From the NCBI GenBank assembly GCA_018398765.1, contig JAHBMJ010004978.1:5552-69551 (forward strand): a stretch of 64,000 nt of DNA. Direction: 5' to 3'. The notes beneath the pieces were generated by a model, which ran no database searches, was not told the DNA's origin, and saw nothing but the letters and a program-made list of their open reading frames with translations. Positions 1 through 10,103 of this stretch are shown here, in pieces. A program made the translations under genes and the position numbers. Numbering within the stretch: the first letter of the stretch is position 1; every line of letters begins with the position of its first letter. The DNA is from Chromera velia (lineage: Eukaryota; Sar; Chromeraceae).

Positions 1-57
1 TCTCTCTCCTCCCCTCCCCCTCTCCCTCTCACTCACTCTCTCTCTGTCTCTCCCTCC

Positions 58-60
<3 letters not shown>

Positions 61-113
<53 letters not shown>
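61..113. repeat. (TG)n-(AG)n compound microsatellite
   Basis: About 30 bases of alternating TG pass directly into about 24 bases of alternating GA. This is simple-sequence DNA at the left edge, probably inside an intron of the gene that continues to the right. It encodes nothing. Confidence 0.95.
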
Positions 114-1250
114 ATACATGTACAGAGATATGGCAAGTGCACACATATGGCAGTCCTGTGCATTGGCTGTCGCTAGTTGGGACCTTTCTTGATTTGTGTG
201 CACAGAAGCCAATATGTGTTGACACAAAATCAGCCTTACGATCGCTCTGTCTGTCTGTCTTTTGTGTGTTCTTTTGCTTGATTGCAGGAGGTTAGCGTGG
301 TCTTCGACGACGGTGTGAATCAGTCGTAAGAAAGGCGAGATAGACGATGCAAAGAGATTCCCTTTTTTGATTTCCTGGCATGTAAATACAAGAAAGTCTT
401 GTCCTGAAAGGCATTTGTACGCTCAAACTCTCCGAGAGTGCCAGGAGAAACCACCTGATTCCTTCCAGCTTTCCAAGTTTTCTTTTTCCTCGTCGCATTT
501 GACAAGGCCTCGTCTCCACTCCTTGCCGCCCGACTGAGTCCTTGAGCCTCTGGGCCCGATGGAACTTGACGTCTGCCAACACCCATTCCAACCGACAGGG
601 GGGGATTGCTCCTGAGATCCAGAAATAGTCGCTGGGCAGTTATTTTACGTGTTCGGCCATCTTGTGGCTCTTTATTATTCCTTTTTTTTCGTGTTCTCTG
701 TGTGCAGATGCTCATCTGGCTCTTTATGCTTCTTTGCTTGTAAGTCAGTCAGTCAACCAGTCACTCAGTGAGTGATTTGGTCAATTGGCCAACCAGCCAG
801 CGGACAAATGAATTTTCCCATTTCTCATTCAAACGCAATTCCATTCCATTCACAGTACCAAAATCTTTCTCTCTTCCTGTCCGCCTATGAGAAGCGTCTT
901 ATTTGGCTTGACTGGTCATTCATGGATTCATAAAACACGGTTTCTTTTCCTTTCTGATTCCGTTGACTGTCTTTCTTCTGCTTTGCTCTCTTTTGCTTCC
1001 AGCCTGAGTGAAACAGGAATCGACGGGTGGATCAAGTTCATTACGGTCATTCGCCTTCCTCAGCGTCTTAATTCCTCGATTTCGTTGAAGCACTTTCGTA
1101 GCCCGTCTCTGGCTTTGTCTATTTATGGCAAATGTCAATGCTGTTGTTTCTTCGAATTCCTTTTCCTTTTTTCTCTTTGTCTTTCTCTTTTCTCTCCCTT
1201 TGTATCTATTGCGCGCGCTCTCTCTCACACTCACTCTCTTTGCGTGTGCT

Positions 1251-1254
<4 letters not shown>

Positions 1255-1313
<59 letters not shown>

Positions 1314-1314
1314 G
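1255..1314. repeat. (TA)n-(TG)n microsatellite
   Basis: An alternating TA run is followed by an alternating TG run, upstream of the first supported PrsW exon. A similar (TG)n tract lies at about 1744-1780 inside the following intron. Confidence 0.95.
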
Positions 1315-1555
1315 TATCTTTGAGTGCCTATCCGTGTGACTGCGAAAGGACTTGCTGTCTGTTGCGTTCACACCCGATATCGGCTTCTCCGTTGATTTTT
1401 CTCCTGTTTATCTCCTTTCTTCGCTTTTCAGGTTTCTCTTTTGCTTCGTTTCTCGCATCCATCCCACATGTTCTCATTAGCCCTCTGGCTTTCACACTTT
1501 TGATTTCATAAAACAATACGCCCTGTATGTATGTCTGTCTTGTTTGCTCATACAG

Positions 1556-1741
1556 GAATCACTTGTGGGAGGAGAGCCAGAGTACAAAGGCTTCTTCTGG
1601 GCAGTGCTTCTCGGTTCGGCTTTGAGGGCGTTCGTGAGGTCAGCTTGAAATATTGTCATCCACGACGGCTTTTAGCTTGAGAGCAACTTCATCGGCTCTG
1701 TTACAATCATTCGGGGTCTTTATCTATAATATACACAGTGT

Positions 1742-1781
<40 letters not shown>

Positions 1782-3300
1782 ACATCTTGCTTACCCTCTT
1801 CCCTATTCATCAGGGCGGCTTTTCTCGAGGAATTCGTCAAATGGATCTGCGTGCGTCGGCTTTTGTGGAAGAATTTTGTCCTGGACCCACGGGCTCTCGT
1901 TGTGTACTCAGTCGCCAGTGCTGCGGCCTTTGCTGCGTGGGAAAACATTGTTAAGTGAGTCGAATGGAAGGAAAGAGGGGACCACCATTCGAGCATTTTG
2001 ATCTTCGCGGGTGAGGGAATGAAAAAAGCCCTTTTGATCGTCTTTACGTGTGTGGTTTCTTTGTATGTATGCGTGTATGTGTGGCCAGTCTGTTACTGTT
2101 TCGGGATGTTGACGTGCCGAGACTGCATTCAGCCTCAGTGTAGATTGTTCGAGTCTTCGGTTGTCAAGAAAGGTTGCCTCACAGGGACAAATGCACTTGT
2201 AATTTGAGTATCCCTTTGTCAGACTAGTTGATATGAGAAGAGATTGGTATGTATGTGCAATCTCCGACGCTCTGAGGGTGGGTCCCTCTGATTGAAAACA
2301 AACGCGCTGATTCATCTTCTTTCAAAATCCTGTCATGTTTGTACAGCTTTGGGATCTCCGGAGGTTCCAAGAAAATGACGGTGGAGCAGATTAGTGGCAC
2401 GACCTTCGTCAGGGCCCTGTGCTCAATCCCTCTGCACTGCGTGACTGGAGTCTTCATTGGCAGCGGACTGGCGAGAAAGAAATTCTTCCAAGAGCCCTGG
2501 GCAGAGGTGACTGGTTTCGTCTCTGCCGTGCTCATCCACGGATTCTATGATTTCTTTCTGATGTTTCAAGCTGGGCTCGCAGAGTACGTGGTAACGATGG
2601 AGTGGGATGGAAAGAACCCATGGGTCGACTACAGAATGGCGTTACGATACCTTTACCTGATGGGACGTGTGACGCCTGTGACTCCTCTTGTCATCACGAC
2701 AGCGTTGCCCTGGATCTTCGCCAGGAGAGAGGTGACGAGACTGTCCTCGTTTCCTTTGATCAACTGCAGGTGAGTGAGTCAGACAGAGACCACTCTGTCT
2801 AGTCAGACAGAGACCACTCTGTCTGTTTTTTTCTTTCTGTTTCCCTCTCTGTGGTTGACTCTCTCCATCGTCGGGACGTCGGTCAACCAGTCCATTCCAA
2901 GCTTGGCCTGCGCACTGTTTGTGTGTGTGTGTGTATGTGTGTGTAGATGGGTGCTTCGATGTGTGTGAATGGGTCAATCAATTGGTGACCATCCATCCGA
3001 GAACACATCCTTCTATCAGCAAACGAAACAGAGATGTGCCTCAAGAATAATGCACACACGGGGACACACACACACACACAGACACACACACACACACACG
3101 GACACACGGACACACAGACAGACACGCACACACGTACACACGCACGCAGACAGACACGCACACACGTACACACGCACACGCACAAGCACACGCATACGCA
3201 CACACACACACACACACACGGGGACACACACACACACACACACACACACGGACACACGCACACGCACACACACACATACAAACACAAACACAAACACAAA

Positions 3301-3340
<40 letters not shown>

Positions 3341-3430
3341 CACACGGACACACAGACAGACACACACACACACACACACACACACGGACGGGGACACACG
3401 CACACGCACACACACACATACAAACACAAA

Positions 3431-3461
<31 letters not shown>

Positions 3462-4449
3462 GCACGCACGCACGCACGCACATACACGCACACTCACATT
3501 TTGTTGTCAATCAAAGGCACAAAGATCCGCAAAGCCACCCCATCATTGAATCAGGCAGCGCATACCCTCACACCCTCACGCACCCACTCGACGTTCTCAA
3601 AACTGCAGAGCTCTGCGGGATGCCCGACAGACGGAGACTCCAGACTGCCTCTGCGAAAGTTTGTGTCCCCGCGTTGACCCCCGGTTCCCTTTCTCTGCTC
3701 GGAGGGGCTGCACATCTGTCCACACGGTCTGTCGTTGGTCTGTCTATGAGGGGCAATTAGGGGCAATTTTTTTCTTATGAGAGCTTCAACTTGCCTGTGC
3801 AAAAGTGAAATATGGACAGGCCCGTGACGGATGTATGTAGGTATGTATGGATGTATGTATGTATGTATGTATGTATGTAAGAGAACCCATGCTTTATGGA
3901 AACCAATACTGCTACACTCATTCGAGTGACTCACAGAACAACACACCGGTTCATACGGGCTGCCTGGGAGAGTTGGATGGGACACTGTGAGTGACAAAAA
4001 GGTATATGACCAAGCACATCATTCATTTTTTTCTCTGCGGTTTGCTGTGTGCAATGAATGCCATATTGGCCGCGCTGAAAAGAAGGGAAAAGGCAGACAT
4101 GTTGAGACCCACCGTGTCGACACCCATTCTCACGCTGTCCGATTGATTGCAGATCGTGGCGAAGCAACCTGAAAACTGGTACACCGAGATCCTTCCCTGG
4201 CTGAAGTCCGGTGCAGTGACCCAGCAGGGAGTTGAGACTCCTCTGACCGCTGGGGGGTCTCTGCAGGGAGGTGGTGAAGTGGCTAGCCTTCCGAACGGGG
4301 CCAGTAACTCTAGTGGGTCCCCGACTGGAGGGGGCACCTACAAGACTGCACCTGGTCCTACTCTCCCTGGTGGGAGCTCTTCTTCACAGACAGGCGCAAC
4401 TTCAAATCCGAACCCAACAACTGTGGTTGAGCCCCTAGAAGAGCCGTAG
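1556..4449 (+). CDS. prsW: PrsW-family intramembrane protease, 5'-partial
   Basis: Membrane protein of the PrsW family (glutamic-type intramembrane proteases, related to the CAAX/ABI superfamily). Predicted exons: 1556-1638, 1814-1954, 2347-2731 and 4153-4449. Family motifs appear in order: EEFVKW in exon 2 (the EExxK active-site motif), FAAWENIV at its end (the second Glu helix), [11 protein letters not shown] (conserved His) and LIHGFYDFF (second His helix) in exon 3. The last exon gives a hydrophilic Gly/Ser/Pro/Thr-rich tail ending at TAG 4447-4449. The exon 3 donor is taken at 2732 because the stronger GTGAGT at 2770 would put exon 4 in the wrong phase. The N-terminal exons are not resolved: a short candidate at 288-325 does not fit the phase. 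Family assignment is firm; the substrate is unknown. Confidence 0.8.
3052..3485. repeat. Long imperfect (CA)n array in PrsW intron
   Basis: About 430 bases of CACA interrupted by GGA, CGCA and CAAACA variants, in the 1.4-kb last intron of the PrsW gene. Every frame is open here on one or both strands, giving spurious Thr-His and Cys-Val repeat translations. A short tetranucleotide tract (ATGT)n follows at 3832-3880. Confidence 0.95.
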
Positions 4450-5128
4450 GAAAACGAGGCTGCTCAAGTTGCTGAAGGAGGGACCCCTGAAGGATTGCAA
4501 GTTGCGGGGATTCAAGTCAAGTATGTTTGCTATTGTTATAGGCAACAAATGCTTGAAATACAGCTCTCGACCTGCCTTTTAATGTACAAAAAAATGTTAT
4601 CTTAAATTTGGAGACACTTAGTCTACACCAGAAGCGACCTAGTAAGAATAAAAACAGACTGTGTTTAAAACACATTCAACACTAGTAAAAATAAGAGTCA
4701 AAGTGATTTTCTTTACCAAAAAATAACTAAAAATATCTAAAAAAATGTATACCTTCTCAATTCAAACTTGCTCTATGTGTGTCAACGTGCGTCGTGCTAT
4801 AATTAAAGGCCAGACGCAGAATGTCACGCATTTTTTCAATTTATAGGCCAATGGTGATGGCATATCACGATGATGCCATTGATGATGTTATTTAGGTAGT
4901 ATAGACAGTCTTTTAAATATTTAAATCAACACAAGACATATTATTGATACATTTCAAATTTATTTGAATATGTCTGTCAGGCTAAACATCTGAAAATATA
5001 TGCAAATAGAAATTCTGTTAAGGTACTTACTAAATATTATAATAATACCATAACCTTAGATAACACCATCAAAATAGACCCTGTATTTTCATCATCATCA
5101 TCATGTTTTATATTGAGTCAGACCAAAT
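4450..5128. other. AT-rich spacer, no gene seen
   Basis: AT-rich DNA between the PrsW stop and a dispersed repeat. The first 150 bases remain open in the PrsW frame beyond the TAG (see findings). After that only short A/T runs and a small (CAT)n tract near 5090-5104 are visible. No conserved ORF. Confidence 0.6.
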
Positions 5129-5338
5129 GTGCCGATCGACATAATAGACTAGGTAATAAACCCCTAAAAGAGGCAGAAATTAATCTATTATTTCATACGC
5201 GATGTGCTCAATCGCTCTCTTGTCTTCCTTGGCTGCCCAGGTCCACATCACGTTAGCGGTGAACCCCAGCAAATGGACAAAACCAGCAAGTCATAGAGCA
5301 AAAAAAGAAAATGCTTGAACAAAACACATACGAACACT
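5129..5338. repeat. Dispersed repeat, copy A
   Basis: This stretch matches 11429-11622 with scattered substitutions and small indels. Shared blocks include GTGCCGATCGA, AGAGGCAGAAAT, TCAATCGCTCTCTT, TTCCTTGGCTGCCC, GTGAACCCCAGCA and GAAAATGCTT(G/A)AACAAAACAC. The LTR element at 5388 inserted just beyond this copy. Family unknown. Confidence 0.8.
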
Positions 5339-5383
5339 CACAGACAGACATATGCGCTAAGAAAGAGAGACACACATATAGAG

Positions 5384-5387
5384 ATAC
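5384..5387. repeat. Target-site duplication ATAC (left)
   Basis: ATAC directly precedes the left LTR. The same four bases follow the right LTR at 10104-10107. A 4-bp duplication fits LTR-retrotransposon integration and shows both ends belong to one insertion. Confidence 0.7.
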
Positions 5388-5970
5388 TGTTCTATGCTCC
5401 TCTGGACTCAGTAGGTCAGACAAAGCCAAAACAGAAGAATAGAACTTAGTCTAGAATTGGAGTTGAATATATCTTTTAATTATTCACTCAGTGTTATTGA
5501 AGTCAGTGAAGGTCAGTTCACATCGCTTCAACTCAATTCTTCCAGAAGGTAAGTCAACTCGACTTGGGATTCAATTCTATTACTCCGAGGTCAAGTTTTT
5601 AATCGATTCGTTCTTTTCTTTTTTTTCAAAGTTGCATTTTGTGCTTGTTTCCTGCAAAGGTTGCCAATTGTGAAAGTGTATTAATTGTGTAAGTGTATCA
5701 TGTTTGACAGACTTTCATTTTTAAAAGTGTATCAAGTTTGACATACTTTGCCTTAACCGATACAGAACCGATTAATCGGCTTCTTGTGAAAGTTAGGCAA
5801 AAGAGATAGAGGTGGGAATCGAACCTAAGACCTTCCGCTTCTTAGTCTGCCACCTGGCAGTGCTCACATTTCATCCATTGTCATTCTTCTGATGTCTGCC
5901 AAAGGACACAGACAGCAAAACGTCTCAGAATAATCAAAGACTTAAGTTGCGGTCTGAGTAGACCGTAACA
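5388..5970 (-). repeat. LTR (3' LTR of the element)
   Basis: 583 bp, equal in length to the partner at 9521-10103. I counted about 22 substitutions and no indels between them, so roughly 4% divergence, nearly all transitions. Both termini carry TGTT...AACA. Confidence 0.92.
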
Positions 5971-5984
5971 CATACCCCCTCCTC
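5971..5984 (-). other. Polypurine tract of LTR element
   Basis: On the minus strand this reads GAGGAGGGGGTATG and abuts the 3' LTR, the expected place for plus-strand priming. Confidence 0.6.
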
Positions 5985-6371
5985 AATAAGGCGCTTCTAC
6001 GCGCCTTTAAAACTACTGTCGTCTCCTTTGCCTTCAAAGTACGACATAACACGTGCCCCTCTCTTGCGAAAGCGGTTCCACGCGCCTTCAATTCCATAGA
6101 GTTGTACCGAGTTCTTGTTTGCCCCTTGGTAGGCTTAAAAAGGATCTACAGGTATCTTCACTTTCCAGTCTGCTCGTCGACGAAGTTCCATGAAATCCCG
6201 GCGCCTGAGGTTTTTGCTATCCTAATCTACGCGTTGACGCCTACTTAACTTTCATTCATTTCACCAGCCAGCCATCAGCCAATCAAAGCGGCGCAAAAGC
6301 TTCCAAAAGAGACAAGAATAGATATTTCGCCTTTGTATGCAGTCACCGTGACTGGGTGATGTTTTGTAGAT

Positions 6372-6692
6372 TCAGTGTTTCTCAATAATGTTCAAATTCT
6401 CACACGCAGTCAACAGCGGACACTTCATTCCCAATTCTTGTCCCCCTTCCCCTTTTATAATCAGTGGAATTCTTTGTACAGTCAAACCTAGTATTTCTTT
6501 TCTGAGACGTCGAAAGACTTTTATGTGCAATAAAGAGACTTTGGCCCCCGTGTCAATAAGAGCAACTGTAGAAGGAGTTTCTTCTTTAGAAAGAGAAATG
6601 AAGAGTCCTACACCTGGTGAAGAAAGTCTGATATGAGCAATGAAAGCAGAAAGAAGGGGTGAAAGGTCGGGTTGTTTTCGGTCCTCTTTCAT
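6372..6692 (-). pseudogene. Retroelement aspartic protease fragment
   Basis: 106-codon frame with the retropepsin-type motif ALIDTGAKVSLL (catalytic DTGA) near residue 47, followed by a hydrophobic beta-rich stretch as expected for the fold. It lies downstream of the zinc knuckle but in a different frame, so a frameshift, programmed or degenerative, separates it from Gag. No ILG-type second motif or reverse transcriptase follows. Confidence 0.65.
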
Positions 6693-6858
6693 TTGAGGCT
6701 TTTTGTTCGTGTGCAGTTGCCTCGGAACTGCACACGCCTCAGTGTTTTTGTCTTTAGTTTTGGTTCACCAGAATGGCATTCGCATAGGTTGCCAGTCGAG
6801 GCGGAGGTTGGAGAATGGTGTAATTCGGTCTCATCGGCTTCGACATCGAGAATGGAGT

Positions 6859-7335
6859 TCAAGGCGCTGGTGGATTCATATGCGGTCGATTCCACGGCTC
6901 AGGTGGGTGTCTATTGGAAGGGAAGGGGCGGTATGTTTGGTAGGGTCTGAGTGTCCTACCAGTGTTTCCTTCAAATTTTCTCGGTGGTCCTCGCATTGGT
7001 CCTCCCCATCCATTTGTGTCCCTTTGATCTCTGTCTGTGTTTTGAATGTACTGTTCCCTTCCTCTCCGATCTCTTTCTGTTCTTTCAGCTGCCATCTCAT
7101 CCTTTCTCTTGATTTGGCATGCAGCTCTGATATGTCCTTTCTTGTGACAACAGTTACATTCTATCTTGGGTGGAAGCATGCATCCATTCATAGTGAGTGT
7201 CCTGGTCCCTGCACATTTGGTACACTGTGCCCTTGACTGCAGTATTTCGTGTGCGATGTTTGTAACGTTCACTATAGAGGTTCCTTATAGGACATCTTGC
7301 ATGGGTACGTCATCACTGTCTGGGTAGGTGATTTC
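6859..7335 (-). pseudogene. Gag C-terminal part with CCHC zinc knuckle
   Basis: Continues in the same frame as Gag after TAG at 7338-7336 and is interrupted again by TAA at 7287-7285. The segment below 7272 has one canonical CX2CX4HX4C knuckle (CNCCHKKGHIRAAC), preceded by a CxxC pair, then a charged Arg/Glu-rich region and a Pro/Arg-rich tail. Nucleic-acid binding by the nucleocapsid part is the known role of such knuckles. Confidence 0.65.
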
Positions 7336-8508
7336 CTATCTTTCCCCCGGGGGTCCCGTCCTTCCTATTTTTGCACTGGAAACAGAGACCTGATATGTTG
7401 CCGGAGTTACAGAAGAGTATTTCTTTGCATCCAAGAGAAGTTCTTGAAACGAAGAGTAATCTTTTGTTCTCAGTGCAACTCTCACTGTCTTGTTAACAAC
7501 TCCTTTCACGAAGTGTTTAGTGACAGTTGACACGTCTATGTCCTTTCTGCTCTCACTGCATAGATTTCGATACCTGTTTGCATAATCTTCGAGTGACTCA
7601 GTAACTTTCTGTTTGAGAGAAAAAAGCTTTTCTTCTGCTGAGTCTTGATCTGCTTCTGTTAATTTGTATTTGTTCAGGAAGAGGTCTGTGAGCTGCGCAA
7701 GGGAGCTGATGAGAAGCAACTTTGCAGGAGGAAGTTGATCGTACCAGGTTTTGGCTCTACCCGCAAGTGTGGAGGGAAAGTACATGTCTCTGAAGTCGAG
7801 GAAATTCCATTGCATCCGATTGTAGAGACGAATCATCCTCCCCCAATATGCCTTTGTTTGTGTTCGATCTCCCGAAAAGGAAGGAAGGTCTACTTTCACT
7901 TTTGGTATATCTCTTGTAGGCCGCGATTCGGTATGTGCTCTTGGGGAGAGACGATGTCTGGTGGGAGTCTCGGGAATGTCGGGAGAGTAATTGGTATCCA
8001 TGCGCACAGGGACGACATTCCCCTGTCCGTCCAACCTGAAGATAAATCCCTGAGTCTGCAGGTTTCTGAAGAATTGAGGGTCAATGCTATTGAGCACTGA
8101 CTGAGGCGGGGGTCCCTTTGGAGGCTGGTTATTGTGTCTGGAGCCCCCCTGTTGTTCTTCTTTGTTCATCGGTACTTTTTGTACTTCTTCTTCTTCTTCT
8201 GGATTGGGGTTTGCTGGTGCTGCTACTCCCATCTGGACGTCGGGATGTTCAGTCTGAGGATTTTGTCCTACTGCTTCTCTATCTGCATGTGGATCCTCGT
8301 TCTGGTTGGCGTTGGGTTGGGCTGGGTCTGAAAGAGCAGCAAGTGGGAGAGCAGCCTTGGCTTTAGCTTTGGCTTTGCCTTTAGCTTTAGATTTAGCTTT
8401 CGGTTTGGGAGCGGCGGCCTTTGCGAGACCTTTTGCCTTTACTTTTGCTACAGCGTTTGCTAGAGCTTTTGCCTTCGCTTTTGCCAGCCTGGTGTTATGC
8501 GCGGGCAT
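7336..8508 (-). CDS. gag: Gag polyprotein of LTR element
   Basis: About 390 residues from the ATG at 8508; the frame is open further upstream but without ATG. The N-terminal ~80 residues are almost only Ala, Lys, Leu and Pro (KAKAKALANAVAKVKAKG type). A Pro/Gln-rich linker follows. The C-terminal half matches the retrotransposon Gag fold (PF03732-like): FSGDRTQTKAYWGRMIRLYN, TLAGRAKTWYDQLPP and ESLEDYANRYRNL are its usual landmarks. It ends at TAG just after GPPGER. Structural protein that would build the virus-like particle. No coding support for being functional today. Confidence 0.75.
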   Translation of the reverse strand: MPAHNTRLAKAKAKALANAVAKVKAKGLAKAAAPKPKAKSKAKGKAKAKAKAALPLAALSDPAQPNANQNEDPHADREAVGQNPQTEHPDVQMGVAAPANPNPEEEEEVQKVPMNKEEQQGGSRHNNQPPKGPPPQSVLNSIDPQFFRNLQTQGFIFRLDGQGNVVPVRMDTNYSPDIPETPTRHRLSPRAHTESRPTRDIPKVKVDLPSFSGDRTQTKAYWGRMIRLYNRMQWNFLDFRDMYFPSTLAGRAKTWYDQLPPAKLLLISSLAQLTDLFLNKYKLTEADQDSAEEKLFSLKQKVTESLEDYANRYRNLCSESRKDIDVSTVTKHFVKGVVNKTVRVALRTKDYSSFQELLLDAKKYSSVTPATYQVSVSSAKIGRTGPPGER

Positions 8509-8559
8509 CGTAATTCTATCAAAGGGGTCGCCGCCCGGGATCGGAATCAATTAGAATAC

Positions 8560-9520
8560 GGCCAGACCCACCTACTGTTGGACACAAGGTAAGGGAGAAG
8601 CTGTAGGTGTTGAATGCAGATGAATTTCTCTTGGGGGGTGGTATCAAGGCCGAGAGCCTTCAGAGCGAGAGAAGACTATCGGTTGTGGGCCCAGACTTGA
8701 TAGCTGTACTGGTCTAACAAGAAGATACTCAAGTTTTGTGGGTTGCTTACGAAGGCAGCATTCCTTTCGAGGGCTTCCTTAGCAAGGAGGCGGGCTTGTT
8801 CCTCTCTTTCGGAAACTGCTCTATCGGGAGGGGAACCAATAACGGCTTTGAGTACCTTGGTTGTCTGAACCGTGCTCTGGTCAAAGTTGATAGGTAGTCT
8901 TTTCTGTCTGTTTCCTTGAGTGGGAAGTATTTTGTCGAAGTATAAAGAAAAAGGGGAAGAAAGAAAGAAAATTTGACAGCGCTTTGCGATGAATTCCTGT
9001 CGGATGAGAAATCTATACAGAGGACAGAAAGGGAGACTTATCAGCGATTTTGACAGCGCTTCGCGTTCTGGTCCTATTCAATCTGGGTTTTGGAGCAATC
9101 TACTCGTCAGTGGATTGGCCGAAGGGGATGGGAGTGAAAGCGTATTCGTGGCTATTGCTAGGTAGGTGTAGGTGATGGGGTTTGAGAGGCACAAGATCCA
9201 GAGATGCAATTCGTGCACACGTATCTGTGAAGTCTCCGATGTAGGGATTCCAGCGAAGAGGAGTAGGGACAGCTAGATCCAGAGGGAGGAGATGAGTGTG
9301 GACGAAGAGGGCACGCAGGTGTTTGGTCTCGAATGAGAGAAAGTAGCCAAAGTACTTGCCTCTCACAGGTCTCCTGATAACCGGTTTCTTCGTGAGGAAG
9401 AGGGTGGTCTCAGTAGCTTGGATAGAGGCGATTTTGTTCACGTCAAGCCCTAGAGGGGACTTGTTCCTGTTTCTCAGGTCAGACACAGTTGAGGTTCGAC
9501 TCTTGCTAGTTGTCACCACG
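8560..9520 (-). other. 5' leader of LTR element with primer-binding site
   Basis: Region between the 5' LTR and Gag. The primer-binding-site candidate occupies about 9518-9501 on the minus strand. A 139-codon open frame (9519-9100) has no ATG and overlaps that site; its translation is not recognised. A long leader is normal for such elements. Confidence 0.5.
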
Positions 9521-10103
9521 TGTTCCGTGCTCCTCCGGACTCAGTAGGTCAAACGAAGCCGAAACGGAAGAATAGAACTTAGTCTAGAATTAGAGTTGAA
9601 TATATCTTTTAATTATTCACTTAGTGTTATTGAAGTCAGTGAAGGTCAGTTCAGATCGCTTCAACTCAATTCTTCCAGAAGGTAAGTCAACTCGATTTGG
9701 GATTCAATTTTGTTACTCCGAGGTCAAGTTTTTAATCGATTCTTTCTTTTCTTTTTTTTCAAAGTTGCATTTTATGCTTGTTTCCTGTAAAGGTTGCCAA
9801 TTGTGAAAGTGTATTAATTGTGTAAGTGTATCATGTTTGACAGACTTTCATTTTTGAAAGTGTATCAAGTTTGACATACTTTGCCTTAACCGATACAGAA
9901 CCGATTAATCAGCTTCTTGTGAAAGTTAGGCAAAAGAGATGGAGGTGGGAATCGAACCCAAGACCTTCCGCTTCTTAGTCTGCCACCTGACAGTGCTCAC
10001 ATTTCATCCATTGTCATTCTCCTGATGTCTGCCAAAGGACACAGACAGCAAAACGTCTCAGAATAATCAAAGACTTAAGTTGCGGTCTGAGTAGACCGTA
10101 ACA
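9521..10103 (-). repeat. LTR (5' LTR of the element)
   Basis: 583-bp partner of 5388-5970, same ends, ending at the ATAC duplication (10104-10107). A tRNA-like segment (anticodon-arm and T-arm-like, with GGGTTCGATTCCC) lies on the minus strand near 9945-10000 and also in the other LTR. Confidence 0.92.

Larger units (their letters stand above)
5388..10103 (-). mobile_element. LTR retrotransposon with gag and protease remnants only
   Basis: Complete 4716-bp element on the minus strand. Two 583-bp LTRs (5' LTR 9521-10103, 3' LTR 5388-5970) begin TGTT and end AACA in both orientations and are flanked by the 4-bp duplication ATAC. Immediately inside the 5' LTR the minus strand reads CGTGGTGACAACTAGC, a primer-binding-site candidate starting TGG. 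Immediately before the 3' LTR is the purine tract GAGGAGGGGG. The internal part carries Gag, a CCHC zinc knuckle and an aspartic protease fragment. No reverse transcriptase, RNase H or integrase is present, and only about 400 bases separate the protease from the 3' LTR. It resembles the non-autonomous TR-GAG class. Coding frames carry stops, so the copy is dead or depends on help from other elements. Confidence 0.88.

Noticed and set aside
288-325. Short exon candidate with CAG/GTAAG borders
   Set aside because: In the phase demanded by the exon at 1556 it contains TAG; an intermediate exon would be needed and none is clear.
887-1339. 150-codon + frame upstream of PrsW
   Set aside because: Ends in a microsatellite, no family similarity, and no phase-compatible join to the PrsW exon at 1556.
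3034-3549. Long Thr-His and Cys-Val repeat proteins on both strands
   Set aside because: Translations of an imperfect (CA)n/(GT)n array; all frames are open because no stop can arise. Same for 18426-19110, 22470-22800, 24732-25250, 32295-32660 and 51000-51300.
9100-9519. 139-codon frame at the start of the LTR element interior
   Set aside because: No ATG in the frame, overlaps the primer-binding site, unrecognised; not called as a gene.
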